Source: Muribaculum sp. (GTDB lineage Bacteria; Bacteroidota; Bacteroidia; Bacteroidales; Muribaculaceae). Taken from it: 64,000 nucleotides of DNA. The stretch is from assembly GCA_023666965.1 (NCBI GenBank), contig JAMPAZ010000001.1, forward strand, positions 165,223 through 229,222, in the 5' to 3' direction. Below the pieces are notes generated by a model, which made no database searches, was not told where the DNA came from, and worked only from the letters and a program-made list of their open reading frames with translations. The position numbers were made by a program, and so were the translations under genes. Shown in pieces: positions 1-8,716 of this stretch (its first letter is position 1; the number at the start of each line of letters is the position of its first letter).

Positions 1-45
1 TACACAAGTTAATCTTCTTTCAGAAGCAAATGATATTTTGACACA
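1..45 (-). repeat. End of a nested-palindrome repeat element, cut by the window edge
   Basis: Positions 14-26 form a hairpin with stem CTTCT/AGAAG and loop TTC (GAA on the minus strand), followed at 38-45 by TTGACACA. The same order, ACACAA - TTC-loop hairpin - TTTTGACAC, ends the two full elements at 27080-27337 and 28691-28976. The rest of this copy would lie upstream of the window. Confidence 0.6.
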
Positions 46-104
46 GCCTCTTTTTTGTTGTAAGAATTTGGGGAATTATTTATTTTCAAGTGCCAGTAGC
101 GGGT

Positions 105-125
105 CGCATCCTCAGGGGGGATGCG
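105..125 (-). terminator. Hairpin just after the CE12 gene
   Basis: Arms CGCATCC (105-111) and GGATGCG (119-125) lie directly downstream of the minus-strand stop codon at 127-129. No clear U-tract follows on the minus strand, so it may protect the 3' end or be another extragenic palindrome rather than a true intrinsic terminator. Confidence 0.35.
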
Positions 126-126
126 G

Positions 127-2946
127 TCAGTTGCCGTATGGTTTTTGTATATCGACGAACGGGGCCGGTGTCCAATTGAAGTTTTCGGGGTTGTCCGGAG
201 TGGATGGATCGTATTTTTCCTGCACGACGATATGCTTGGTTAAGTCGGGCACTTTTTCCCGCAAGCTTTCAACGACACATTTGGCAATTTGCGTCGCTCC
301 AAAGGGGTTGAAGTGCGTGTTGTCGGCTAAAGCGTCGTTTTGTCCGGGGAAAGCGCCTGCCGGGTAATGTACGAAAGCTTTAGTGGAATTATCTTTGCCC
401 ATTGTCTCAAATAGGATGGTGGTCATCTCTGTTAAGTCTACGAGAGGAATGCCTTCCCTTTCTGCGATTGTTCTGACAGCATCCGGATAGTCGCCGTGTG
501 AGTTGTCCAACTTTCCGTTTTGGTTAAAGAATCTGCGGGCGGTGGGGGTGACGAGTATTGGATTTAGGCCGGCGCGACGTGCCCGGTCGATAAATATTTT
601 GAGATTGGTGGCGAAATTATACCATGCACCGGTGCCATCTCCACGGTCTTTTTCGTCGTTGTGGCCAAATTCCATTATTATCCAATCGCCCGGATGTGAC
701 ATCGAAATGACTTTGTCCAGGCGTTTGGAGGCAAGAAACGAGCTTGTTCGCTCGCCGCTCTCGGCATGATTTGATATGGCTATATTTTTGTCGAAGTACG
801 CGGGGAATATTTGGCCCCAGCTGGTCCAAGGCTCGTCTTTTTGATCGACCACCGTGCTGTTGCCGCATAGGAATATGGTGGTTACTGAATCGGCTTCTTC
901 AATCGGTCGTATATCGATCGATTTGACGGTGGGAGCTTCGCCTGTAAATTCCAAAGTCAGCTTGTCGTCCCAGGTCAGAGTTCCCACTTCGCGCGGATTG
1001 ATTCTTACCGAGTCCAAAAGGCTGATAGCCGTGTTTCGCTTGTTGACCACGAACGATCGTGTTAAGCTCTCTCCTTTACGGGTCGTCGCCTCATCAATCA
1101 TAAGTCGGCGACTTTCGGCACGGACTGTGGTCTTTCCCGCTTTTTTGCTGTCGCCCAGCGTCACGGTCACCATGTAGTTTCCGTCTGGGACGTTCACTGA
1201 GAAGAAAAATGGCTTGTCGGAATTTTTTGAAGGCGTTGTTCCGAAATCAAATCCATAACCGTCCATGTCATTAAATGTACCGACTTTTGACAGTTCGAAT
1301 GTGGGAAAAGTCAACGGCTTAAGGTATTGTTTCAGTCCACAGTCCGTGGCTCTAAGACCTTCCGCGATGCTCGCGGCATTCATCCGGGCGCCGGATTTAG
1401 AACTATGAGTGTGGTCGTTTTTGAAGTATTCCGAGGTCCGGCCTTCGCCGAGAGCCTGAAGCTTCCTTCCGCTTAGCTCGTTTAAGTCGATGAAATAAGC
1501 ACCGGCCTGCTTGGCGGCGGAGCGTGCCCAAAGGCCAAAGTCCCTTTTGTTGCTTTCAATCACTCCGTCTTTCCACTTATTCCGGGGCGTATGGCTAAGT
1601 ATTATAGGAGTTGCGCCTTTCTCCTTCGCGTCCATGATGAATTTTCGCAAATACCATCCGTAGGTATATACGACCTTGTTTTTCCCGGTGGCCTCCATCT
1701 TAAACACTTGACTTTCCGGCCCTGCGCCGTGGAGTTCGCCACGCGCTTTGCCCGTGTTAATGTCGCCACCGTCGTTATGGCCGAATTGAATCAGTACGTA
1801 GTCGCCCGGGCGAAGAGCGTTGTAGACTTTGTCCCAGCGACCTTCATCGAGAAATGTGCGGGCACTTCGCCCTGCCATGGCATGATTCTCGACTGAAATG
1901 CGCATCGTGTCGAAAAGTTCGTTGATTACGCTGCCCCATCCCCACATTGAGTCGTCGCTGTCTTCGTTCTTTACGGTGCTGTCGCCGATGGTGAATAAGA
2001 CAGGCTGTCCAGGCTTGCGCGTTCTGCCGGTTATGGTGTCGGATTCCATAGGCAAAATCCACTCCCTCAACGGCACATCTTTTAGCGCCATAAGCCCTTC
2101 TACAGCCGATTCGGCATTGACCCGCGCTCCGAATTCCGAGGTGTGTATGCGGTCGAGGTAAAACATAGTCTTAACCTTATCTTTCCCGAACCGCTCATAT
2201 TTTCGCGCCGTTATTTCGTTGAGGTCGACGAACGGCACTCCCTGCTCATCTGCGATTTGTCTTGCCCAAAGTCCGAACGTCTTATCGACACGCGTCACTA
2301 TAGTGCTGTCTTTGTCGTCCCAGGAGCATCGCGGAGTCAACGACATAAGTATCGGATTGCCCCCCTTGCCGCGCACATCGGAAATATATCGGCGCAGGTA
2401 TTCGCCATAGGAATAAACAGTCTCTTTTTCGCCGGTCTCTTTAATGACCACGTTTATACTGTCTTTACCGACTCCCCTTATCGAGGCCCTGGCGCGGCCA
2501 CTGTCATAGGGGCCGTTGTCGTTGTGCCCGAGTTCGATTATGACCCAGTCGCCGGGACGGATTCCTTTGACGACTTCGGCCCACAACCGGGTATAAAAAG
2601 TGCGGCTGCTCATGCCTCCGAGAGCATGGTTTTCGACAGTGATTTTTTGCGGATCAAAGTATTCCGGCATGAAATATCCCCATCCCCACTGTCCGTTTTG
2701 TCCGTTTCCGAGCGTTCCGGTGCGCATGGTTGAATTTCCCACAAGAAACAGCACGGGATTGTCGCCGATGCGCGTCGAGCCGGCCACCGGACGAGCCGTA
2801 CGGGCTATGTTGAGGCTGTCGAGCGTGTTGTCAACGACTTTATTGACATCTTCCATCGGAGCCGGAATGGCTGAGTTTTGGGCGTCGGTTGCTACGGCGG
2901 TCGTCGCGGTAATCAGCAGCGAGATATAGACGCACTTGATTTTCAT
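127..2946 (-). CDS. Secreted protein with three CE12-like (rhamnogalacturonan acetylesterase-type) SGNH modules
   Basis: Predicted carbohydrate acetylesterase removing acetyl groups from pectin or related glycans outside the cytoplasm. Numbering from the ATG at 2946, which begins a signal peptide (MKIKCVYISLL); the upstream in-frame start at 2976 falls at the predicted transcription start and is rejected. Module 1 (about 64-300) has GNST, ELGHND and DRIHTSEFG; module 2 (about 314-545) has GDST, QFGHND and NDHTHSSKSG; a beta-sandwich-like linker (about 555-685) follows; module 3 (about 688-939) has GNST, EFGHND and DNTHFNPFG. All three retain the Ser, GxND and Asp-x-x-His features of the SGNH/CE12 fold. 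Family members usually carry one or two modules. It is transcribed alone, divergently from the PUL. Substrate is inferred from family only; xylan is an alternative. Confidence 0.85.
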   Translation of the reverse strand: MKIKCVYISLLITATTAVATDAQNSAIPAPMEDVNKVVDNTLDSLNIARTARPVAGSTRIGDNPVLFLVGNSTMRTGTLGNGQNGQWGWGYFMPEYFDPQKITVENHALGGMSSRTFYTRLWAEVVKGIRPGDWVIIELGHNDNGPYDSGRARASIRGVGKDSINVVIKETGEKETVYSYGEYLRRYISDVRGKGGNPILMSLTPRCSWDDKDSTIVTRVDKTFGLWARQIADEQGVPFVDLNEITARKYERFGKDKVKTMFYLDRIHTSEFGARVNAESAVEGLMALKDVPLREWILPMESDTITGRTRKPGQPVLFTIGDSTVKNEDSDDSMWGWGSVINELFDTMRISVENHAMAGRSARTFLDEGRWDKVYNALRPGDYVLIQFGHNDGGDINTGKARGELHGAGPESQVFKMEATGKNKVVYTYGWYLRKFIMDAKEKGATPIILSHTPRNKWKDGVIESNKRDFGLWARSAAKQAGAYFIDLNELSGRKLQALGEGRTSEYFKNDHTHSSKSGARMNAASIAEGLRATDCGLKQYLKPLTFPTFELSKVGTFNDMDGYGFDFGTTPSKNSDKPFFFSVNVPDGNYMVTVTLGDSKKAGKTTVRAESRRLMIDEATTRKGESLTRSFVVNKRNTAISLLDSVRINPREVGTLTWDDKLTLEFTGEAPTVKSIDIRPIEEADSVTTIFLCGNSTVVDQKDEPWTSWGQIFPAYFDKNIAISNHAESGERTSSFLASKRLDKVISMSHPGDWIIMEFGHNDEKDRGDGTGAWYNFATNLKIFIDRARRAGLNPILVTPTARRFFNQNGKLDNSHGDYPDAVRTIAEREGIPLVDLTEMTTILFETMGKDNSTKAFVHYPAGAFPGQNDALADNTHFNPFGATQIAKCVVESLREKVPDLTKHIVVQEKYDPSTPDNPENFNWTPAPFVDIQKPYGN

Positions 2947-2964
2947 TTTGCTTATAGATAAAAA

Positions 2965-3013
2965 GGTGAATTTCAATACTTACAAAGGTAATGAAATTCA
3001 CCTATATATCAAA
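2965..3013 (-). promoter_or_regulatory. Promoter of the CE12 gene with an 11-bp inverted repeat over it
   Basis: On the minus strand TACCTTTG (2983-2990) matches the Bacteroidales -7 element TAnnTTTG and TTTG (3010-3013) matches the -33 element with 19 bp between them. Perfect inverted arms GGTGAATTTCA (2965-2975) and TGAAATTCACC (2992-3002) bracket the -7 box and the expected start site near 2976, a layout typical of a repressor operator or of a 5' end hairpin. Confidence 0.7.
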
Positions 3014-3034
3014 GGCCGGTCGGCCGGTGGCAAA

Positions 3035-3148
3035 CTATTTTATGGCTATTTTTTCGACTTTGCCGGCTGAGCGCACTATGCAAATTCCAACGCCGACGAC
3101 ATATCTTGATGGAAGCGCTTCGGAGATGCGCGACCGAATCCCTTGCAG
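3035..3148 (-). pseudogene. Possible remnant of a secreted-protein C-terminal tail
   Basis: A minus-strand open frame ends in GVGICIVRSAGKVEKIAIK before a stop at 3035-3037. This resembles the tail of many Bacteroidales secreted proteins (LQGR...GIYIVR..GKV.K), and LQG occurs in the right place upstream. The frame could start at 3235 but its N-terminal half looks like nothing recognisable, so it may be the last piece of a decayed gene that once preceded the CE12 gene. Chance resemblance is possible. Confidence 0.35.
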
Positions 3149-3423
3149 TGGTGCATTTCCCTCCTCACCAAAAACCAAATCCCGATTTTCCCACAATTTT
3201 CTTATCCCGCCTACTTTAACATCAAAATTTAACACTGTTAAACCGTTCCATCTCCCAACAAGCCCGATTCCTCCCCTCTACCTCAAACATCCATAACTCA
3301 TTATTCTTAAAGATATTAACCATCTTAAAACCCATGAAGCCCCCATCAGAAAAGTGTCATCTTTACACTCATTTTTATGTTTTATAACATATTTTTTTAT
3401 TCTCTACCTTATAGTTTTTTCCA
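3149..3423. other. Intergenic region, no gene seen
   Basis: AT-rich sequence between the tail-like fragment and the PUL promoter. Frames here are short and low-complexity, and no tRNA, riboswitch or regulator gene could be recognised. Confidence 0.4.
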
Positions 3424-3431
3424 TAATTTTG
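3424..3431 (+). promoter_or_regulatory. Predicted promoter of the SusCD-SusCD-GH16 operon
   Basis: TAATTTTG fits the Bacteroidales -7 consensus TAnnTTTG. The region around -33 is T-rich rather than a clear TTTG. It would leave a leader of roughly 130 nt before the first SusC start codon at 3567, long enough for post-transcriptional control. Confidence 0.5.
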
Positions 3432-3566
3432 CATCGGATTTGTTGGACAGTCGTGCGATTCCAAAAGCAAATCCACAATGTATTGTTATTCGAAGACGTT
3501 TTTATATCGCCAAATATCTTATTGAAGTGTAAGTAATTAAACTATAACCTAAAAATTGTTTGGTAC

Positions 3567-6500
3567 ATGAAAAAAAGTGTATTTACAGTAATCCAAAGGT
3601 GGGGGTATTTCACCGCACTTTCCGGATTGCTCTTGTCAGCCTCGTTTACAGCGAGTGCGCAAGGTTCACCAATTAGAGTGTCAAGCACCCTCATGTCGCC
3701 GCCAATGGCGATGCTCGCCGCTAATCCCGCGGCCGCCGCTCAGCAAGTGACGGTGAAGGGTACGGTTTACGACCAGCTTGGCGACCCTGTAATTGGTGCG
3801 TCCGTGGTTGTACTCGGCACCACATTGGGTGCCTCTACCGACCTCGACGGTAACTTCAACCTCAAAGCCCCCGTGGGCAGCAAGGTTCGTGTCAGCTACA
3901 TCGGTTACAAAGAACAAATCTTTACCGTGAAAGCAGGTGAAAACGACCTCCAAATCACTCTCGAAGAGAACACCCAAGTCCTCGAAGAAGTGCAGGTGGT
4001 CGCTTACGGTGCCCAGAAGAAGGTAACCGTCACAGGTGCCATCTCCGGAATCCAGGGTTCTGAGCTCCTCAAGACCCCGGTTGCTTCTCTTAACAATGCA
4101 CTCGCCGGTCAGATCTCCGGTGTATCCTCAGTGCAGTACTCAGGCGAGCCCGGTGCCGACGCCGCCGACATCTACGTCCGCGGTCAGGCCACTTGGAACG
4201 ACGCTACCCCCCTTATCCAGGTCGACGGTGTTGAGCGCGACTTCTCGCAGATCGACGCTAACGAAATCGAAAGCATCACCGTACTTAAGGACGCTTCCGC
4301 TACTGCAGTATTCGGTGTGCGCGGTGCTAACGGTGTAATCCTTATCACCACCAAACGCGGCCGCGAAGGCAAGACCAACGTGCAGTTCTCCACTTCGGTA
4401 GGTATCAACTTCCGCACAAAGACCCTCGACTTCGCCAACTCTTACGAGTATGCCGACTACTACAACATGATGAACATCAACGACGGTGGTACCCCGACCT
4501 TCTCAGCCGAACAGCTCCAAAAGTTCAAGGACCACAGCGACCCCATCATGTACCCCGACATCGACTGGATCGACTACTGTATGAACAAGACTTCGCTCCA
4601 GACTCAGCACAACGTCAACATCTCCGGCGGTACTGAGCGTATGCGCTACTTCGTGTCTGCAGGTATGTTCACCCAGGAAGGTATGTTCAAGAAGCTCGGC
4701 TCTACCAACGACTTCAACTTCAACTACAACCGCTACAACTACCGCGCCAACCTCGACTTCGATGCCAGCAAGACTACGCTCATCAAGCTCAACCTCGGTG
4801 GCCGCGTAGAAGTTAAGCGTACCCCCGAATCCGGTGAAGACCAGAACCAGCTCTTCCGTAAGCTCTATTGGGCTGTGCCTTTCGCAGGTGCAGGTATCGT
4901 TGACGGAAAGCGCGTCGTTTCAAACACCGACTATCTGCCTTTCACCGGTACCGACGGTCTTTCCTCTTACTACGGAAACGGTTTCAACCAGCGCACCACC
5001 AACGTCCTCAACGTCGATCTCGAACTCCAGCAGAAGCTCGACTTCCTCACTAAGGGCCTGACTTTCCGCATTAAGGGTTCTTACAACACAAGCTCCTACA
5101 CCGGCAAGCACGCAGGCTCCTCGCTCCCCTACTATACCCCCGTATACCTCGAGGACGGAACTATCGGCTACCGCAAAAATGGTTCTGTTTCAAAGACTTC
5201 TTACAGCTACAACAGCCAAGGTAAGTCACGCGACTGGTACATGGAAGCCGCTTTCGACTATCAGCGCACTTTCGGCCGCCACGAAATCACGGCCCTCGCC
5301 CTCTACAACCAGTCTAAGTACTACTATCCTTCTTCCTACTCTGACATTCCTTCAGGCTACGTTGGTCTCGTAGGACGTATCGCCTACAACTACAACACCA
5401 CCTACATGGCCGAATTCAACGTCGGTTACAACGGATCCGAGAACTTCGCTCCCAACAAGCGTTACGGTTTCTTCCCCTCGGGATCTCTCGGTTGGGTTGT
5501 GTCTAAAGAAAAATTCTTCGAGAAACTCACCCCCTACATCGACTACTTGAAGGTTCGTGCCTCTCTCGGTCTCGTCGGTAACGACAAGATGGGTAGCAGC
5601 CGATTCCTCTACATCCCCGACTCCTACGGCTTCGGCGACGGTAACTACTTCGGCCACAACCAGTACATTTCAGGTGCTCAGGAAAACACCAAGTCCAACC
5701 CCGACGTAACCTGGGAAAAGGCCCGCAAGCAAAACTACGGTATCGACCTTACCATCCTAAAGAGCCGCTTGAACATGACCCTCGACTACTTCCGCGAAGA
5801 CCGCTGGGACATCCTTTCTACTCCTGACTACATGCCCGGTCTGCTCGGCATGAGCCTCCCGGTTATGAACGTCGGTGAAACGGAAAACAAAGGTTTTGAA
5901 CTTAGCCTCAAATGGACCGACCTTATCGGCAATGGATTCCGCTACTGGGCCAACTTCAATATCTCTTACGCTCGCAACAAGATTAAATATATGAACGAAG
6001 TTAAGCAGAACGAAGAGTGGATGCAACAGACAGGCCGTCCCATCGGCGCACGCTCGCTCTACAAGTTCTGGGGATTCTTCGATGAAACCGCCAACGAACG
6101 CTACCGCGCCGAATACGGTCAGGACATAGCCGACCACGGTTCTACACTCTACCCCGGCGACGCTGTATATGTCGACCTTAACGGCGACGGCACTATCGAC
6201 GGCGACGATGCAAGCCGCGACCTCGCTTATACCGATGCTCCCGAATGGACTGCCGGTCTTAACCTCGGATTCCAGTGGAAGGGCTTCGACGTTACCCTCC
6301 AGTTCACCGGTGCTTGGAACGTTGACCGCGCCCTCTCCGAGTTCCGTCAGCCCCTCGGCGACACTACCAACAAGGGTCTCTTGAAATACCAGTACGACCA
6401 TACTTGGCGCAGCTCTGCCGATTCAGGTTCTGCCAAGTTCCCCCGCATCTCTACTGTATCTGCAGCCAACAACACCAAGGGAAGCACACTCTTCCTCTAC

Positions 6501-6722
6501 GACGCAAGCTATCTCCGCCTCAAGTCTATGGAAATTGGCTACACCTTCAACTTCCCATGGATGAAGAAGATTCAGATGCAGAATCTGCGCCTCTACTGCA
6601 GTGCATACAACCTCTTCACCATCACCGACTTTATGTGGGGCGACCCCGAGTCTCGTCAGAGCGACCGCCCGAACTACCCGCTTATCCGCACGTTCAACTT
6701 CGGTCTTAAAGTCGGTTTCTAA
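3567..6722 (+). CDS. SusC/RagA-family TonB-dependent outer-membrane transporter (PUL copy 1)
   Basis: Imports oligosaccharides across the outer membrane, powered by TonB, in complex with the SusD-like lipoprotein encoded next. 1051 residues. Signal peptide about 1-32; an Ala/Pro/Met-rich linker about 41-60; a carboxypeptidase-regulatory-like beta domain about 62-134 (GTVYDQLGDPVIGASV); TonB box EVQVVAYG about 141-148; plug about 150-265 ending in VRGANGVILITTKRG; then the 22-strand barrel finishing in a typical aromatic C-terminus (GLKVGF). There is no extra N-terminal STN/anti-sigma-interacting domain. First gene of a six-gene operon; codons are strongly biased to C-ending forms (AAC, GAC, TAC, CTC), suggesting high expression. 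Confidence 0.97.
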   Translation: MKKSVFTVIQRWGYFTALSGLLLSASFTASAQGSPIRVSSTLMSPPMAMLAANPAAAAQQVTVKGTVYDQLGDPVIGASVVVLGTTLGASTDLDGNFNLKAPVGSKVRVSYIGYKEQIFTVKAGENDLQITLEENTQVLEEVQVVAYGAQKKVTVTGAISGIQGSELLKTPVASLNNALAGQISGVSSVQYSGEPGADAADIYVRGQATWNDATPLIQVDGVERDFSQIDANEIESITVLKDASATAVFGVRGANGVILITTKRGREGKTNVQFSTSVGINFRTKTLDFANSYEYADYYNMMNINDGGTPTFSAEQLQKFKDHSDPIMYPDIDWIDYCMNKTSLQTQHNVNISGGTERMRYFVSAGMFTQEGMFKKLGSTNDFNFNYNRYNYRANLDFDASKTTLIKLNLGGRVEVKRTPESGEDQNQLFRKLYWAVPFAGAGIVDGKRVVSNTDYLPFTGTDGLSSYYGNGFNQRTTNVLNVDLELQQKLDFLTKGLTFRIKGSYNTSSYTGKHAGSSLPYYTPVYLEDGTIGYRKNGSVSKTSYSYNSQGKSRDWYMEAAFDYQRTFGRHEITALALYNQSKYYYPSSYSDIPSGYVGLVGRIAYNYNTTYMAEFNVGYNGSENFAPNKRYGFFPSGSLGWVVSKEKFFEKLTPYIDYLKVRASLGLVGNDKMGSSRFLYIPDSYGFGDGNYFGHNQYISGAQENTKSNPDVTWEKARKQNYGIDLTILKSRLNMTLDYFREDRWDILSTPDYMPGLLGMSLPVMNVGETENKGFELSLKWTDLIGNGFRYWANFNISYARNKIKYMNEVKQNEEWMQQTGRPIGARSLYKFWGFFDETANERYRAEYGQDIADHGSTLYPGDAVYVDLNGDGTIDGDDASRDLAYTDAPEWTAGLNLGFQWKGFDVTLQFTGAWNVDRALSEFRQPLGDTTNKGLLKYQYDHTWRSSADSGSAKFPRISTVSAANNTKGSTLFLYDASYLRLKSMEIGYTFNFPWMKKIQMQNLRLYCSAYNLFTITDFMWGDPESRQSDRPNYPLIRTFNFGLKVGF

Positions 6723-6750
6723 TCATTCTGATAAAAAACACAGTTTTAAT

Positions 6751-8682
6751 ATGAAATATCTTGTTAAAATTGCGGCTGCGTTGGGCCTCTTCACTATGGC
6801 CACAACCTCCTGCGTTGACGAAATAAAATTCGGCGACTCATTCCTTGAGAAGGCCCCGGGTGTCGACATCACCAAGGACACCATCTTCGCTAAGGGAGAG
6901 TATGCCCGCGAGTTCCTTTGGACGGCTTACGGTCAGAAGTATTTCGCCCTGCCTACCATTTGGGACGGAGGTGTTCGTGTTCGTATGAACACCGGTATGT
7001 TCGAGACTCTCTCCGACTGCTATCAAGACCACGTCGATTGGACTAACGTTCGTCGTTACTACTATCCCGGTGTCTACAACGCATCAACAGAAAATGGCAG
7101 CCAGACCAAATTCAGCTATAACAACGAACTCGTTTGGGAATGCGTACGCCAGTGTTGGATCTTCATCAACTCTGTTGACCAGGTTCCCGAATCCGAAATG
7201 GACGCTAAAGAAAAGGCTCGCCTTAAGGCTGAAGCAAAGTGTATCATAGCCGAACGCTACTTCGACCTTTTCCGTCACTTCGGCGGTGTGCCTTTGGTAA
7301 AAGAAGATTATCCTGCACAGAATTCCTACGACATCCCCCGCGCAACTGTAGAAGAGACCGTTAACTTCATCACCGGCCTTCTTGACGAAGCTATCGACTG
7401 TGCTGACCTGCCTTGGGCTCTCAGCTCAAGCGAGCTGAACACATGGAACGGTCGTTACACAAAGGGTGCAGCTATGGCTCTCAAGGCTAAAGTACTCGTT
7501 CACGCCGCTTCTCCCCTGTTCAACGACGCACAGCCCTACTACACAGGTAGCTCCGAGGCCGTAGACAATCTTCAGGTTTGGTACGGTGGTTACAAGCCCG
7601 AACTTTGGACTCAGGCTCTCGACGCTTGCCGTCTGTTCTTCACCACTCTCGGCAATCAAGGCGGATATACACTCGAGCAGGCATCTTCATCCTCAACTTC
7701 AGCTTACCGCAGTGCATTTGCCAAGGCATACTTCAACTCACAGAACAACAATGAGATCCTTATCTCTAACCGTCGTCGCGGTTGGGGCTACGGAGGCCAG
7801 ATGAACTCATGGGACGGATGGGCATACATCTTCTTTGAAAACGACGACCGTATGTCAGCTTATACTCCTACCTACGAGTTCATGGAAATGTTCCCCAATG
7901 CCGACGGTTCAGACTTCGACTTCGACAAGGCCGTTGCCGAGAAGAAAGTATTCTTCGATCTCAACCAAGAGACAAACCAGCCTTACGACTATCCTACCCG
8001 CGACCCGCGTCTGTATGAGACAATGCGTGTCAACGGTGCGAATGTTGGTGGTCGTGCAATGCAATACTGGGAAGGCGGTCGTGACAACGTAAACTATACC
8101 CGCATCGAAAACGGTCGTCTCGCCACAGGCTTCATGCTCTACAAGTTCTATCAGAACGGTTCAAGCTCCATGGCAGGTGTCCAGCGTCAGTGGCCCTATC
8201 TCCGACTTGCCGAAATGTACCTCCTTTATGCTGAAGCACTCATCCAAAACAACCAGTTTGATGAGGCCATCAACCAGATCAACATCGTTCGTGCCCGCGT
8301 AGGCCTCCCCGGGCTTAAGGAAAGCAACCCCGGCAAGAACTACAACGACAAGAATACGATGATCGACGTGCTTCTCCGCGAACGCGCTTGCGAGCTTGGC
8401 TTCGAGGACACCCGCTTCTTCGACATGGCACGCTACAAACTCAAATCCAGATTCGAGAAAGAACTTCACGGTCTGCGTATCACCCGCGCCGACGGTGGCT
8501 CGGGCGAATGGAGCGAAAGCCAGGGTGCCTATCCTCGCGACTTTAACTACGAAGTCTTCACCCTCTCTAATCCGCGCCGCTACTGGTGGGATTCAGGCTT
8601 CGATCCGAAATGGTATCTATCGGCTTTCCCGCCGAACGAAGTCAACAAGGGATATGGTCTTACCCAGAACCCCGGATGGTGA
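6751..8682 (+). CDS. SusD/RagB-family nutrient-binding lipoprotein (PUL copy 1)
   Basis: Surface lipoprotein that caps the SusC transporter and binds the glycan. Chosen start ATG 6751, 28 nt after the susC stop, gives 643 residues with a lipoprotein signal MKYLVKIAAALGLFTMATTS followed by Cys-21; longer in-frame starts lie inside susC. SusD features include the helical TPR-like N-terminal half (ECVRQCWIFINSVDQV, KAEAKCIIAERYFDLFRHFGGVPL) and the C-terminal motifs YLRLAEMYLLYAEAL, RARVGLPG and ERACELGFEDTRFFDMARYK. It ends in GLTQNPGW, a common SusD terminus. Glycan specificity cannot be read directly; the GH16 partner suggests a beta-glucan. Confidence 0.96.
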   Translation: MKYLVKIAAALGLFTMATTSCVDEIKFGDSFLEKAPGVDITKDTIFAKGEYAREFLWTAYGQKYFALPTIWDGGVRVRMNTGMFETLSDCYQDHVDWTNVRRYYYPGVYNASTENGSQTKFSYNNELVWECVRQCWIFINSVDQVPESEMDAKEKARLKAEAKCIIAERYFDLFRHFGGVPLVKEDYPAQNSYDIPRATVEETVNFITGLLDEAIDCADLPWALSSSELNTWNGRYTKGAAMALKAKVLVHAASPLFNDAQPYYTGSSEAVDNLQVWYGGYKPELWTQALDACRLFFTTLGNQGGYTLEQASSSSTSAYRSAFAKAYFNSQNNNEILISNRRRGWGYGGQMNSWDGWAYIFFENDDRMSAYTPTYEFMEMFPNADGSDFDFDKAVAEKKVFFDLNQETNQPYDYPTRDPRLYETMRVNGANVGGRAMQYWEGGRDNVNYTRIENGRLATGFMLYKFYQNGSSSMAGVQRQWPYLRLAEMYLLYAEALIQNNQFDEAINQINIVRARVGLPGLKESNPGKNYNDKNTMIDVLLRERACELGFEDTRFFDMARYKLKSRFEKELHGLRITRADGGSGEWSESQGAYPRDFNYEVFTLSNPRRYWWDSGFDPKWYLSAFPPNEVNKGYGLTQNPGW

Positions 8683-8716
8683 TAATCGTGTCTACATTAA
8701 GGAAATATAGTAATTA

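Noticed and set aside
2947-2976. Upstream start of the CE12 protein
   Set aside because: It lies at the predicted transcription start and precedes the real signal peptide Met by 10 residues without export features.
6601-6750. Longer start for the first SusD, inside susC
   Set aside because: ATG 6751 gives a proper lipoprotein signal; the extension overlaps 122 bases of susC and looks like frame-shifted SusC sequence.
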